Below, piece by piece: positions 23,914 to 32,248 of a DNA stretch of 35,626 nucleotides (positions within the stretch are counted from its first letter, which is position 1; every line of letters starts with the position of its first letter). A model generated the notes under the pieces. That model had not been told where the DNA came from. It made no database searches and saw only the letters and a program-made list of their open reading frames with translations. Source of the stretch: CAZPGL01 sp964586175 (lineage in GTDB: Bacteria; Actinomycetota; Acidimicrobiia; Acidimicrobiales; MedAcidi-G1). The stretch is taken from NCBI GenBank assembly GCA_964586175.1, contig CAZPGL010000021.1:1-35626 (forward strand), given 5' to 3'. Made by a program: the position numbers and the translations under genes.

Positions 23914-25338
23914 ATGTCCGGGACGTCGTCGCCCCGACGGATGCAGTTCGGGCTCCGCTCCCGCATCCTGTTCTCGTACGCCATCGGTGGTCTGGCCCTG
24001 TCGTTGACCCTGGCCGGAGCGACCCTCGTCCTCGCCGGACGCCAGCTCATCGACGACCGGGAGGAAGCGGCGACCGCGGTCGCGGTGAACAACGCCAGCC
24101 GGCTCAGCAACCAGCTCACCCCCGATTCGACGATCGAGGACCTCCCGGCAGTCGTCGATTCGCTCACCAGCGTCGAAGGAGCGCAGCAACTGGTCCGCCT
24201 CGAGGACAGCTGGCTGCCGTCGCCGGAAATCGGACGGGACGACCTCCCGGCGGCGTTGGTCGCACGGGTCACCGACGATCGGGCCGGGCTGGTGCGCACG
24301 TCGATCGACGGCCGGCCCCACCTGGTGATCGGTGTTCCGCTGTTTGCCTTCGACGCCGATTACTACGAGGTGGTCGACCTGGCCGGCGTCGACGGCACGC
24401 TCGGGACGTTGCGCTTCGTGGTGTCGGGTGCCGCCGCGGGTACCACGGTGCTCGGAGCCCTCCTGGGCCTGTGGGCGTCGGGACGCACCCTGCGACCTTT
24501 GCGCCGGGTCCGGTCGGCCGCCGAGGCCATCGCCGGCGGCCGGCTCGACACCCGGCTCGAACCCCAGACCGACCCCGACCTGGACCGTCTGGCCGAGTCG
24601 TTCAACGAGATGGCCGGCGCCCTCGAAGCCCGAATCCGGCGGGACGCCCGGTTCGCCTCGGAGGTCAGCCACGAGTTGCGCAGCCCACTCACCACGCTGA
24701 CGTCGAGCGTCGCCGTCCTGGAGGCCCGCCGGGGCGAGTTGTCCGACCGGTCCCAGACCGCCCTCGATCTGCTGACCACCGACCTCACCCGGTTCAGCCG
24801 CCTCGTCGACGACCTGCTCGAGATCTCCCGCTTCGATGCAGGAGCCGCGGCCCTCGACCAGGCCCCGATGGAGGTCCTTCCGTTCATCAACGCCGCACTG
24901 CGGGCCGGCCACCGCGAGGGCATCCCGGTGCGGGCGTCGGCCGACGCCAGCCGGCTGGTCATCAACGGTGACAAGCGGCGGCTGGGTCGGGTGATGGCGA
25001 ATCTGTTCGACAACGCCGATCGTTACGGCGGCGGGCTGACCGGCATCAGCGTCCGGGCCGGCGACGGCACCGTCCGCATCGACGTCGAAGACGACGGCCC
25101 GGGGGTTGCGGTCGCCGAACGGGCCACGGTGTTCGACCGCTTCTCCAGGGGCTCGGCCGGCGGCCGGCGCGGGGACGACACCGGAAGCGGACTGGGCCTC
25201 AGCATGGTGCTCGAGGATGTGCGGCTCCACGGCGGCGTGGTCTGGGTCGAGGACCGATCCGGAGACGTTCCAGGCGCCTGCTTCGTCGTCGAGCTTCCCC
25301 GGGCCGCTGAAGACCCTGATGAGGAGGACACACCGTGA
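23914..25338 (+). CDS. mtrB: MtrB-like sensor histidine kinase
   Basis: 474 aa. Membrane spans at about 18-41 and 166-188 bracket an extracytoplasmic sensor of about 125 residues; HAMP (190-242) follows, then HisKA with the phospho-acceptor H253 in SEVSHELRSPL, and HATPase motifs NLFDNADRY (363-371), DDGPGV (393-398) and GSGLGLS (424-430). A complete, active-looking kinase. It begins one base after the regulator's stop and its stop overlaps the lipoprotein start as GTGA, so the three form one operon. The MtrB name rests on operon order and domain layout. Confidence 0.9.
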   Translation: MSGTSSPRRMQFGLRSRILFSYAIGGLALSLTLAGATLVLAGRQLIDDREEAATAVAVNNASRLSNQLTPDSTIEDLPAVVDSLTSVEGAQQLVRLEDSWLPSPEIGRDDLPAALVARVTDDRAGLVRTSIDGRPHLVIGVPLFAFDADYYEVVDLAGVDGTLGTLRFVVSGAAAGTTVLGALLGLWASGRTLRPLRRVRSAAEAIAGGRLDTRLEPQTDPDLDRLAESFNEMAGALEARIRRDARFASEVSHELRSPLTTLTSSVAVLEARRGELSDRSQTALDLLTTDLTRFSRLVDDLLEISRFDAGAAALDQAPMEVLPFINAALRAGHREGIPVRASADASRLVINGDKRRLGRVMANLFDNADRYGGGLTGISVRAGDGTVRIDVEDDGPGVAVAERATVFDRFSRGSAGGRRGDDTGSGLGLSMVLEDVRLHGGVVWVEDRSGDVPGACFVVELPRAAEDPDEEDTP

Positions 25339-25970
25339 GCCGGCTCCGGTACTGGGCAGCGGGACTGGTGATGGGGTGTACCGCCGCTGCGTGCGGGATC
25401 CCGCTCGAGGACGAGCCCCGCGATCTGGCGACCGAACTTCCCGCCGCGCTGTCGCCCGGTCAGACGACCACCACGGAGCCGCCGAGCCTGGTCGAGACGG
25501 TTCGGATCTATCTGGCCCGTGATTCGGGTGACGGGACCTTCATCCTTGAGGCCGTCGACCGGGACATCGAGCCCGACGGCTCAGTGAACACGGTGCTCCA
25601 GCAGGTCCTCGCCGGCCCCGATGTGGAGGAGCAGGCGTTGGGGCTGGTGTCACCGCTGACCGAAGACAGCAGCCTGGTCGGCACGGCCCTCGTCGACGAC
25701 GTACTTCAGATCCAGCTCGACAGCCTCGACGGTTTCCCGGTCGACGACTCGGCCAGCCAGCAGTTGGCCTTCGCCATGCTGGTCTGCACGGCGACCGAGC
25801 TGATCCCCGGGATCGAGGTGGAACGGGTCCAGGTGCTCGTCGACCGGGACGGCGAGTTCACCCCGGTCAACATGCCGGTCAGCAACGGCGAACCCCCTGA
25901 AGAAGGCGCCCCGGTCGCCTGCACCAACTACGCCGACTTCGACCCGCTCCTGCACAGTCGGGGCAGCTGA
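25335..25970 (+). CDS. GerMN-domain lipoprotein in the lpqB position
   Basis: 211 aa from GTG at 25335. A signal peptide with lipobox TAAAC (C20) is followed by a Thr/Pro linker and a GerMN-like domain (about 52-180; VRIYLARDSGDGTFILEAVDRDI, LQQVLAGPDVEEQALGLVSPL, LVCTATELIPGIEVERVQVLVDG-like segment). In mycobacteria LpqB follows mtrB, modulates MtrB and carries GerMN plus a large beta-propeller domain of about 580 residues in total. Here the propeller is absent. So this is either a minimal LpqB or a GerMN lipoprotein of the same role. Its stop overlaps the glycerol kinase start by one base (TGATG). Confidence 0.8.
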   Translation: MSRLRYWAAGLVMGCTAAACGIPLEDEPRDLATELPAALSPGQTTTTEPPSLVETVRIYLARDSGDGTFILEAVDRDIEPDGSVNTVLQQVLAGPDVEEQALGLVSPLTEDSSLVGTALVDDVLQIQLDSLDGFPVDDSASQQLAFAMLVCTATELIPGIEVERVQVLVDRDGEFTPVNMPVSNGEPPEEGAPVACTNYADFDPLLHSRGS

Positions 25971-27472
25971 TGCGCGGTGACGCCTCGATGATGGGACCGG
26001 TGGTGTTGGCCATCGACGCTGGCACCACCAGCGTCCGGACCCTGGCCGTAACCGCTGACGGTTCGGTGGTCGACCACGCCCAGCGGGAGTTCCCCCAGTA
26101 CTTCCCCCGACCCGGCTGGGTCGAGCACGACGCCGCCGAGATCTGGGATGCGGTGGCGTCGACCCTCGTCGAGGTCACCGATCGGCTGGACGGGCCGGTC
26201 GCCGCGATCGGGATCACCGACCAGCGGGAAACGGTCGTGGCCTGGGACGCCTCAACGGGGATGCCCCGCCACCGGGCAATCGTCTGGCAGGACCGCCGTA
26301 CCGCCGGGCACTGCGATCGCCTCGCCGACGACGGTCATCTCGATCTGGTCCGGAGCGCCACCGGCCTCGTCCTCGACCCCTATTTCTCAGGCACGAAGAT
26401 CCGCTGGCTGCTCGGTCCGGGGGGTGTGGCCGCCGACCCCGACCTGCGGCTCGGCACCATCGACTCGTGGCTGTTGTGGAAGCTCACCGGCGGCACGGAG
26501 CACGCCACCGAACCGTCCAATGCCAGCCGCACCATGCTCTTCGACATCCGCACCGGCACGTGGTCCGACGAGCTGTGCCACCTGCTCGACGTGCCGGCCA
26601 ATGCCCTGCCCGAGGTCCGGCCATCGTCGGGACGCTTCGGTCTCACCGCACCCGAAGGCCCCATCGGCGGCGGGATCCCGATCAGCGGCATGGCCGGCGA
26701 CCAGCAGGCCTCATTGTTCGGTCAGGCCTGCTTCACCCCTGGTGACGCCAAGAACACCTACGGCACCGGCTCGTTCGTCCTGGCCAACGTGGGCACTTCG
26801 GTACCGGCACCCGTCGACGGCCTGCTGACCACCGTCGCCTGGCAACTCGACGGAGACGGACCCCTCACCTATGCCCGGGAGGGTGCCGTCTTCGCCACCG
26901 GGGCCGCCGTGCAGTGGCTACGCGACGGCCTCGGAATCATCGCTGAGGCCAATGAGCTGGAGCCGCTGGCCCGGTCGGTCGACTCGACCGGCGACGTCCA
27001 CCTCGTACCCGCCTTCACCGGGCTCGGAAGCCCGTGGTGGGATCCCCGGGCCCGCGGCGCGCTGGTCGGCATCTCCCGGGGCACCGGCCGCGCCGAACTG
27101 GCCCGGGCGGCCGTCGAGGCCATGGCGTTCCAGACTCGGGACGTGCTCGACGCCATGGAGGCTGGCGGCCATCCCGTCCGGCATCTGCGGGTCGACGGCG
27201 GTGCCTCCGTCATGGACCTCCTACTCAACCTCCAGGCCGATCAGGCCGGCGTGCCCGTCACCCGGTCGGCGACGACCGAGGCGACGGCGTTGGGGGCCGC
27301 ATGGCTGGCCGGCCTGGCCGAAGGCGTCTGGTCGTCGACCGACGAGCTGGCCGGCCTGTGGTCCCCTGACCGCACCGCCGAGCCAGACCCCGACCGGACG
27401 GCGGCCGACGCCGCCCATGCCCGGTGGCTGGCCGCCGTCGAGCGCAGCCGCTCCTGGGCCATCGACGGCTGA
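25970..27472 (+). CDS. glpK: Glycerol kinase
   Basis: 500 aa, standard FGGY kinase length. AIDAGTTSVRTLAV (14-27), ITDQRETVVAWD, AIVWQDRRT, TGLVLDPYFSGTKIRWLL and YGTGSFVLANVG closely follow GlpK, and the C-terminal domain has RVDGGASVMDLLLNLQAD. It phosphorylates glycerol to sn-glycerol-3-phosphate. In-frame ATG codons at 25988 and 25991 are alternative starts nearer the domain. It overlaps the preceding lipoprotein stop; a functional link with the two-component system is not evident. Its stop lies in a hairpin shared with the convergent alaC-like gene. Confidence 0.95.
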   Translation: MRGDASMMGPVVLAIDAGTTSVRTLAVTADGSVVDHAQREFPQYFPRPGWVEHDAAEIWDAVASTLVEVTDRLDGPVAAIGITDQRETVVAWDASTGMPRHRAIVWQDRRTAGHCDRLADDGHLDLVRSATGLVLDPYFSGTKIRWLLGPGGVAADPDLRLGTIDSWLLWKLTGGTEHATEPSNASRTMLFDIRTGTWSDELCHLLDVPANALPEVRPSSGRFGLTAPEGPIGGGIPISGMAGDQQASLFGQACFTPGDAKNTYGTGSFVLANVGTSVPAPVDGLLTTVAWQLDGDGPLTYAREGAVFATGAAVQWLRDGLGIIAEANELEPLARSVDSTGDVHLVPAFTGLGSPWWDPRARGALVGISRGTGRAELARAAVEAMAFQTRDVLDAMEAGGHPVRHLRVDGGASVMDLLLNLQADQAGVPVTRSATTEATALGAAWLAGLAEGVWSSTDELAGLWSPDRTAEPDPDRTAADAAHARWLAAVERSRSWAIDG

Positions 27473-27487
27473 TCGCCGCGCTCAGCC
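27467..27487. terminator. possible bidirectional hairpin between glpK and alaC
   Basis: GGCTGA (27467-27472) and TCAGCC (27482-27487) are perfect inverted 6-base arms with a 9-base loop. Each arm contains the stop codon of one of the two convergent genes, which are only 9 bases apart. There is no T-run on either side, so intrinsic termination would be weak. Confidence 0.35.
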
Positions 27488-28657
27488 CAGCCGGTCGAGC
27501 GTGGCCCGCAGGTTGCGCACCGCCTGCCCGATGCGCTGTTCGTTCTCGATGAGGGCGAACCGGACGAAGCCTTCGCCGCCAGGGCCGAAGCCCACGCCGG
27601 GCGACACGGCCACGTTGGCCTCCTGCACGAGGAGTTTGGCGAATTCGACGGAGCCCATGTCGCGGTACTGCTCCGGAATGGGCGCCCAGGTGAACATGGT
27701 GCCCCGAGGGGGCTCGACCGGCCAGCCGATGCGTTGCAGCCCGTCGCACAGGGCGTCGCGGCGGGACTGGTAGACGGCACACGCTTCGGTGGGATAGTCG
27801 GGAGCCTCGTTGAGGGTGACGGTCGCTGCGATCTGGATGGGCTGGAACGTGCCGTAGTCGAGGTACGACTTCAACTTGGCCAGGGCGGCGACCACCTCAG
27901 CGTTGCCGACCATGAACGCCACCCTCCAGCCGGCCATCGAGAAGCTCTTGGTCATGGAGTACAACTCGACGGCGACCTCGTCCGCACCGGGCACCTCGAG
28001 GATCGATGGTGGCCGGTAGCCGTCGAAGCCCAGATCGGCGTAGGCGAAGTCGTGGACGATCAACACCTCCCGGTCGCGGGCGAAGTCGACGACCTGGCGC
28101 ATGAAGTCGAGGTCGACACACGCTGTGGTCGGGTTGTGCGGGAACGACAGCACGATCACTCGGGGGCGGGGCCACGAGTACTCCCAGCCGGCTTCGAGTT
28201 CGCCGATGAAGTCGCCGTCGGTGGTGAACGGCATCTCCCGGACGTCGGCGCCGGCGAACAACGGCGAGTACCGGTGGATCGGATACGACGGTGACGGCAC
28301 CAGCGCGGCGTCGCCCGCCTGGAGCATCACCCACATCAGATGGGCGAACCCCTCCTTGGCACCGATCGTCTGGATCACCTGGGTCTCCGGGTCGAGGCCC
28401 ACGCCGAACCGCCGCAGATACAGATCGGCCACCGCCTCGCGCAGCTTGGGAATGCCCCGGCTCGACGAGTAGCGGTGGTTACGAGGGTTCGCGACCGCTT
28501 CGGCCAGCTTGTCGACGGCGACCGGCGGCGACGGCAGGTCGGGGTTGCCGAACCCGAGGTCGATAACGTCCTCACCAGCCCGGCGGGCCGCCACCTTGAG
28601 CGAGTCGATGATGGTGAAGACGTACGGGGGCAGCGAGTTGATGCGCCGGAATTCCAT
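27482..28657 (-). CDS. alaC: AlaC-like class I/II aminotransferase
   Basis: 391 aa PLP-dependent aminotransferase. It follows E. coli AlaC closely: RINSLPPYVFTIIDSLKVAARRAGEDVIDLGFGNPD, HRYSSSRGIPKLR-type segment, VPSPSYPIHRYSPLFAGADV, the Schiff-base lysine in SMTKSFSMAGWRVAFM and PGVGFGPGGEGFVRFALIEN near the C-terminus. Glutamate-pyruvate transamination is the expected activity; LL-diaminopimelate aminotransferase is a related alternative. A TACGCT hexamer stands 6 bases before the ATG with no Shine-Dalgarno sequence, suggesting a leaderless transcript separate from the upstream SRPBCC gene. Confidence 0.9.
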   Translation of the reverse strand: MEFRRINSLPPYVFTIIDSLKVAARRAGEDVIDLGFGNPDLPSPPVAVDKLAEAVANPRNHRYSSSRGIPKLREAVADLYLRRFGVGLDPETQVIQTIGAKEGFAHLMWVMLQAGDAALVPSPSYPIHRYSPLFAGADVREMPFTTDGDFIGELEAGWEYSWPRPRVIVLSFPHNPTTACVDLDFMRQVVDFARDREVLIVHDFAYADLGFDGYRPPSILEVPGADEVAVELYSMTKSFSMAGWRVAFMVGNAEVVAALAKLKSYLDYGTFQPIQIAATVTLNEAPDYPTEACAVYQSRRDALCDGLQRIGWPVEPPRGTMFTWAPIPEQYRDMGSVEFAKLLVQEANVAVSPGVGFGPGGEGFVRFALIENEQRIGQAVRNLRATLDRLG

Positions 28658-28663
28658 GGGGCG

Positions 28664-28669
28664 AGCGTA
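28664..28669 (-). promoter_or_regulatory. candidate -10 element for leaderless alaC transcript
   Basis: TACGCT (TANNNT) on the minus strand, 6 bases before the ATG at 28657, in the 42-base gap downstream of the SRPBCC gene. No recognisable -35. Confidence 0.45.
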
Positions 28670-28699
28670 CCTGTGGTGTTCGGCCGGGTCCGGGGCAGC

Positions 28700-29158
28700 T
28701 CAGTGGGTGGCGGCCGCGGCCTCGATGCGTGCCTTCAGGTCGTCGACGGCGGTGTGGACGATCTTGGCCTCCAGCCGGCGCTTCACGAACCCCGGAAGGC
28801 GGATCAGAAGATCGACCTCCAGGTGGTAGTGGACCTGCGTGAGGTCGGGCTTGCCGTCGACCTCCAAGAACTCGTATTCGCCGTTCATGCGACGCATCAC
28901 GTCGCCGGCGAGGAGCCGCCACGAGATGCGCAGCGGATTCGACCCGTACGTGTAGCGCAGCGTGTAGCTCGTGCTACGTCCCATCGCTGCGGCGCGGAAC
29001 GCCACGTCGCCGGCCCGCCCTTCGTCGTCGCGGGCCAGCACCTCGGCCTCCTTGATGTCGTCGGCCCATTCCGGGTAGTGCTCCACGGCGAGCACCGTCT
29101 CGTAGCACTGCTGCGGCGAGGCCTGGATCAGGATGCGCTGGCTGGCGTGGTCGGTCAT
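28700..29158 (-). CDS. SRPBCC (polyketide cyclase/dehydrase-like) family protein
   Basis: 152 aa, one START-like SRPBCC fold: ILIQASPQQCYETVLAVEHYPEWADDIKEAEVL is the typical opening, with alternating beta strands and a long C-terminal helix (FVKRRLEAKIVHTAVDDLKARIEAA). These bind hydrophobic ligands; many actinobacteria carry a gene like this near a PimB'-type glycosyltransferase, which hints at a lipid role. The ATG at 29158 has a strong AGGAGG 6-7 bases upstream, in contrast to several leaderless-looking neighbours. The ligand is unknown. Confidence 0.88.
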   Translation of the reverse strand: MTDHASQRILIQASPQQCYETVLAVEHYPEWADDIKEAEVLARDDEGRAGDVAFRAAAMGRSTSYTLRYTYGSNPLRISWRLLAGDVMRRMNGEYEFLEVDGKPDLTQVHYHLEVDLLIRLPGFVKRRLEAKIVHTAVDDLKARIEAAAATH

Positions 29159-29234
29159 GGTGGCCCTCCTGTCCCGACCCTATCCGCGCCTCGGCCCACC
29201 CGGTGGGAGCGGCCGCCGCCGGCCGCGCCCCGGG

Positions 29235-29645
29235 TCAGCGCGGATCGAACATGCCGTGACGGGCCGCCCACAGTCCGGCCAGACCCAATCCGAACATCGG
29301 CACGAGAATGGCGAAGGCCACGGCGGTGAACGGGCGCAGCGACGCCGCGGTGAACGCCACCACCACCTGCACAGCCAGAGCACCCATCAGGTACCGCCGG
29401 ACCCCCTGCGGCGCACAGCCGGCCAGGAAGTAGAGCCCGCCGACGCCGATGGCCTCGTGCCGGCTGCGCCCGACGGCCAGGGCGAACGCCCAGAGGAAGG
29501 CGCCGCACCCTGCGGCGAACAACGCCAGGTCGACGATCACCGCGGCGGTTCGCATGGTGCCGTCGTCGACCACCGCGACCACCGATGCCGCACCGAACAG
29601 CGCGGTGCCCGCCCACGAGGCGCGGATCAGGCCGGAGCCGACCAT
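29235..29645 (-). CDS. Four-span membrane protein, function unknown
   Basis: 136 aa with four hydrophobic segments (about 10-27, 33-60, 85-102 and 106-126), ending WAARHGMFDPR. It shares one base with the stop of the glycosyltransferase gene (TGATG), so both are translated from one mRNA. Similar small membrane proteins accompany PimB'-type genes in other actinobacteria, as far as I recall. No enzyme motif is visible. Confidence 0.8.
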   Translation of the reverse strand: MVGSGLIRASWAGTALFGAASVVAVVDDGTMRTAAVIVDLALFAAGCGAFLWAFALAVGRSRHEAIGVGGLYFLAGCAPQGVRRYLMGALAVQVVVAFTAASLRPFTAVAFAILVPMFGLGLAGLWAARHGMFDPR

Positions 29646-30778
29646 CAGCTGCGTAGCCCGGCGGAGTCGATCCCGGCCCGGAGTCGGTCGGCGAGGACGT
29701 CATAGGAGAATTCGGCCACCGCCCGCTCCCTGGAGGCCCGACCCATGGCCGCCCGACGCTCGTCGTCGGCCAGGATCTCGGCCAGGGCGGCCGCGACCTG
29801 TTCAGGGTCGTCAGGCCGGTCCACGACGAGACCGGTCTCTCCATGGGCCACCGCCTCGGCCGCGCCGCCACTGCGCCCGGCCACCTGGGGCACGCCGGCC
29901 GCGGCCGCTTCGACGAATACGATGCCGAATCCCTCCTGCTCGAGCCCGGCCCATCGGGAGCGGCACAGCATGGCGAACACGTCGCCGGCCCCGTAGAGCC
30001 CCGCCATCAAGTGGTCGGGAACCCTCCCCAGCATCCGCACCGGAGCACCACTGCGCTCGATGAGAGCGTCGAGACGCCCACGGTCGCGCCCGGAGCCGGC
30101 GATGGCGACCACCACTCCCGGCACCAGCCCCTTGAGGATCACCGAAGCCTTGATGAGGGTGTCCATCCCCTTGCGGGGCACGAGGCGGCTGACGCTCAAC
30201 ACGACGGGGGCGTCGACGGGGAGGCCCAGTTCGGCGCGCACGGCGCGACGACGTTCCGCATCCAGGGGGACGATCCGCTGTGTGTCGACACCGGGCGGGA
30301 CGATCACCGTCGGCAGGTCGCGACGGGCCGCCCGTTCGGCCTCGTCCGCTGCGTAGCGGCCCGCTGAGACCACAAGCGATGCACCGCGCAACACGTGGGC
30401 AAGGAGCGACCGGGCCACCGGGAGCCGACCGGGCACCGTGACCTCGGCACCGTGGAGCACCACGCCGTACGGCCGATCGGTGCGTGGCGCACACAGCCCG
30501 ACGGGAAGGGCCGGGTCCCAGACCACCAGCTCGGCCCCGTGGTCATCGGCCAGGCGCTCGATGCGCCGGGGCAGCCACGGATACGGGAGCAGCACCGGCT
30601 CGGGTGATCGGGTGACGGTGTGGTGCTGGTCGGCGTCGAAGCGGTCGGCACCGGCGTACGGGGTGGTGTGGACCGCCACGTCCTCAGCCGGCAGGCGACG
30701 CCACAGCTCCCACAGATACGACTGGATGCCGCCCACCTTGGGCGGATAGTCGTTGCTGACCAGCAGGTGCCGTCTCAT
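29645..30778 (-). CDS. PimB'-like GT4 glycosyltransferase
   Basis: 377 aa, GT-B fold. NDYPPKVGGIQSYLWEL (9-25) matches the N-terminal motif of PimB' mannosyltransferases; the donor-binding region has VSRLVPRKGMDTLIKA (about 196-211) and the GT4 EX7E motif in EGFGIVFVEAAAAGVPQVAG (about 281-300). PimB' adds the second mannose to phosphatidylinositol monomannoside using GDP-mannose. Whether the acceptor is phosphatidylinositol-based here is inference. ATG overlaps the queG stop as ATGA. Confidence 0.85.
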   Translation of the reverse strand: MRRHLLVSNDYPPKVGGIQSYLWELWRRLPAEDVAVHTTPYAGADRFDADQHHTVTRSPEPVLLPYPWLPRRIERLADDHGAELVVWDPALPVGLCAPRTDRPYGVVLHGAEVTVPGRLPVARSLLAHVLRGASLVVSAGRYAADEAERAARRDLPTVIVPPGVDTQRIVPLDAERRRAVRAELGLPVDAPVVLSVSRLVPRKGMDTLIKASVILKGLVPGVVVAIAGSGRDRGRLDALIERSGAPVRMLGRVPDHLMAGLYGAGDVFAMLCRSRWAGLEQEGFGIVFVEAAAAGVPQVAGRSGGAAEAVAHGETGLVVDRPDDPEQVAAALAEILADDERRAAMGRASRERAVAEFSYDVLADRLRAGIDSAGLRS

Positions 30779-31899
30779 GGTGCGGGCACCGGGGCCCCAG
30801 CCCGTAGCAGTTCGTCACGCACCATCGGATCCGCATCATGGCCCACGGCGGCCAGCAGGTCGATCCGTCCCCGTTGCGCCGTTGCCCAAACGGCGTGGGA
30901 CCGCAACAACGGGTCGGGGTGGGTGAGGTACCGGGCAATGGCGGCATCGACTGCATTCGAGTCCGCCGCATCCACCGGCGTGTTGCCGAGGACCACGAGT
31001 GCGTTGCGCCGCAGATGACGGGGATCCCGTTCGGCGATGTACCAACGGCCGAACCGGTCGAGGAGCTCCTCGTCGGTCAGGTCGAGCAGCACGCGGGCCT
31101 CGACGTCGGCTGCGGCGTCAACACCGCCGTCGTCGACGCGCTCGGCACGGCCGACCGGGCAGACCTCCTGGCATTCGTCGCAGCCGTAGAGCCGGTCGCC
31201 CACGGCTCGGCGGAACTCGACGGGGATGGGTCCCGGAGCCTGGACCAGCCACGCCAGGCAGCGGCGGGCGTCGACGACCCCCGGCTCGACGATCGCTCCG
31301 GTGGGACAGCCGGTGAGACAGCGAGTGCACGATCCGCACCCGTCGGCGACGGGGGTGTCGGTGACGGGCAGCGGCGCATCGGTCACGACCGACCCCAACA
31401 CGAACCAGCTCCCCCGGCCGGGCAACAGCACGTTGGCGTTCTTGCCGTACCAGCCCAGACCGGCCCGGACGGCCGCGGCCCGGTCGACCAGTGCGTTGTC
31501 GTCGGCCACGACCCGGGCCACCCAGCCTGCGGCCCGCAGGGGTGCAGCCGCCGCCTCCAGCCCGGCTTCGAGCTCCGCGTAGTGGTCCCGGCGGGCGTAG
31601 GCGGCGACCCGGGCCTGTCCGGCGGTGGCCGCCGGCAGGCGCGGCGCCGGGGTCCGTCGGGCCCCGACCAGCAGCGCCCGGGCGCCAGCGACGACGCGGT
31701 CGGGACTGGTGGAGCGCTCCGGGTTGCGGTAGGTGAACTGCATGCCGCCGGCCAACCCCGCGGCCCGCCGGGCCTCGAGATGGGCACGGGTGTCGACGAA
31801 GGGCGCGGCGTCGGCCAGCCCGACGGCATCGAGACCAGCCGCGGTGCCGGCAGCCAGGCAGCGTTCGGCCAGTTCGTTGAGGGGTGCGAGGGCGGCCAC
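30775..31899 (-). CDS. queG: Epoxyqueuosine reductase QueG
   Basis: 374 aa from GTG at 31899. The N-terminal cobalamin-binding domain has VVADDNALVDRAAAVRAG (about 130-147) and GWYGKNANVLLPGRGSWF; two 4Fe-4S motifs follow, CGSCTRCLTGCP (188-199) and CDECQEVCP (240-248); the C-terminal part is HEAT-like (RRNALVVLGN, LLRSHAVWATAQ). QueG makes the last step of queuosine in tRNA. No other queuosine gene is in the window. The 42-base gap to the small Cys-rich gene upstream allows an operon. Confidence 0.93.
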   Translation of the reverse strand: MAALAPLNELAERCLAAGTAAGLDAVGLADAAPFVDTRAHLEARRAAGLAGGMQFTYRNPERSTSPDRVVAGARALLVGARRTPAPRLPAATAGQARVAAYARRDHYAELEAGLEAAAAPLRAAGWVARVVADDNALVDRAAAVRAGLGWYGKNANVLLPGRGSWFVLGSVVTDAPLPVTDTPVADGCGSCTRCLTGCPTGAIVEPGVVDARRCLAWLVQAPGPIPVEFRRAVGDRLYGCDECQEVCPVGRAERVDDGGVDAAADVEARVLLDLTDEELLDRFGRWYIAERDPRHLRRNALVVLGNTPVDAADSNAVDAAIARYLTHPDPLLRSHAVWATAQRGRIDLLAAVGHDADPMVRDELLRAGAPVPAP

Positions 31900-31941
31900 G
31901 GCCCCATCGTGGCACGGGGGCGGGTGGCACGTGGCGGGTGG

Positions 31942-32154
31942 TCAGCCCGGGGGTGCTCCGGTGTGGCGCAGCGGTGGAGCCAGCCCGCTGCCGGTAAGGA
32001 CCCGCAGGGCGCGGGCCTCAGCCAGGTCGACGACGACGGCGTCGCCGGGCTGACGGCCACAGAGGAAGGTCACGACGCAGTCGTCGCAGGCCTCGGTGTC
32101 GTGCATGGCGCAGGTGGCGCAGTCGATGGTGAGGGTCGTCGGGTCGTCTGTCAT
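31942..32154 (-). CDS. 70-aa Cys-rich protein, conserved in appearance, function unknown
   Basis: 70 aa. Cysteines in the pattern IDCATCAMHDTEACDDCVVTFLCG (CX2C...CX2C, about 11-32) could bind a metal; the rest is VVVDLAEARALRVLTGSGLAPPLRH. I recall comparable short proteins in other actinobacteria but cannot name a family. An in-frame ATG at 32163 is an alternative start. It is transcribed divergently from the exonuclease/UvrC-like gene with a LexA box 67 bases before its ATG, and stands upstream of queG on the same strand. Confidence 0.75.
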   Translation of the reverse strand: MTDDPTTLTIDCATCAMHDTEACDDCVVTFLCGRQPGDAVVVDLAEARALRVLTGSGLAPPLRHTGAPPG

Positions 32155-32213
32155 GTCCAACATCTTGACGACGGGGTGTGACAACGCTCCCGACGGCACC
32201 ACGGTCCGGGTTC

Positions 32214-32242
32214 TTGACATTCGAACATGTGTTCGATTCACT
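32214..32242 (+). promoter_or_regulatory. Promoter with LexA (SOS) box
   Basis: TTGACA (32214-32219), a 17-base spacer and TTCACT (32237-32242), then 6 bases to the GTG at 32249. The spacer contains TCGAACATGTGTTCGA at 32221-32236, an exact match to the actinobacterial LexA site TCGAAC-N4-GTTCGA. LexA bound here would block RNA polymerase, so the gene should be induced by DNA damage. Confidence 0.9.
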
Positions 32243-32248
32243 GATCGC

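Noticed and set aside
25970..27472. Glycerol kinase as xylulokinase or another FGGY kinase
   Set aside because: The QRET, IVWQDRRT and DPYFSGTK segments are those of glycerol kinase specifically.
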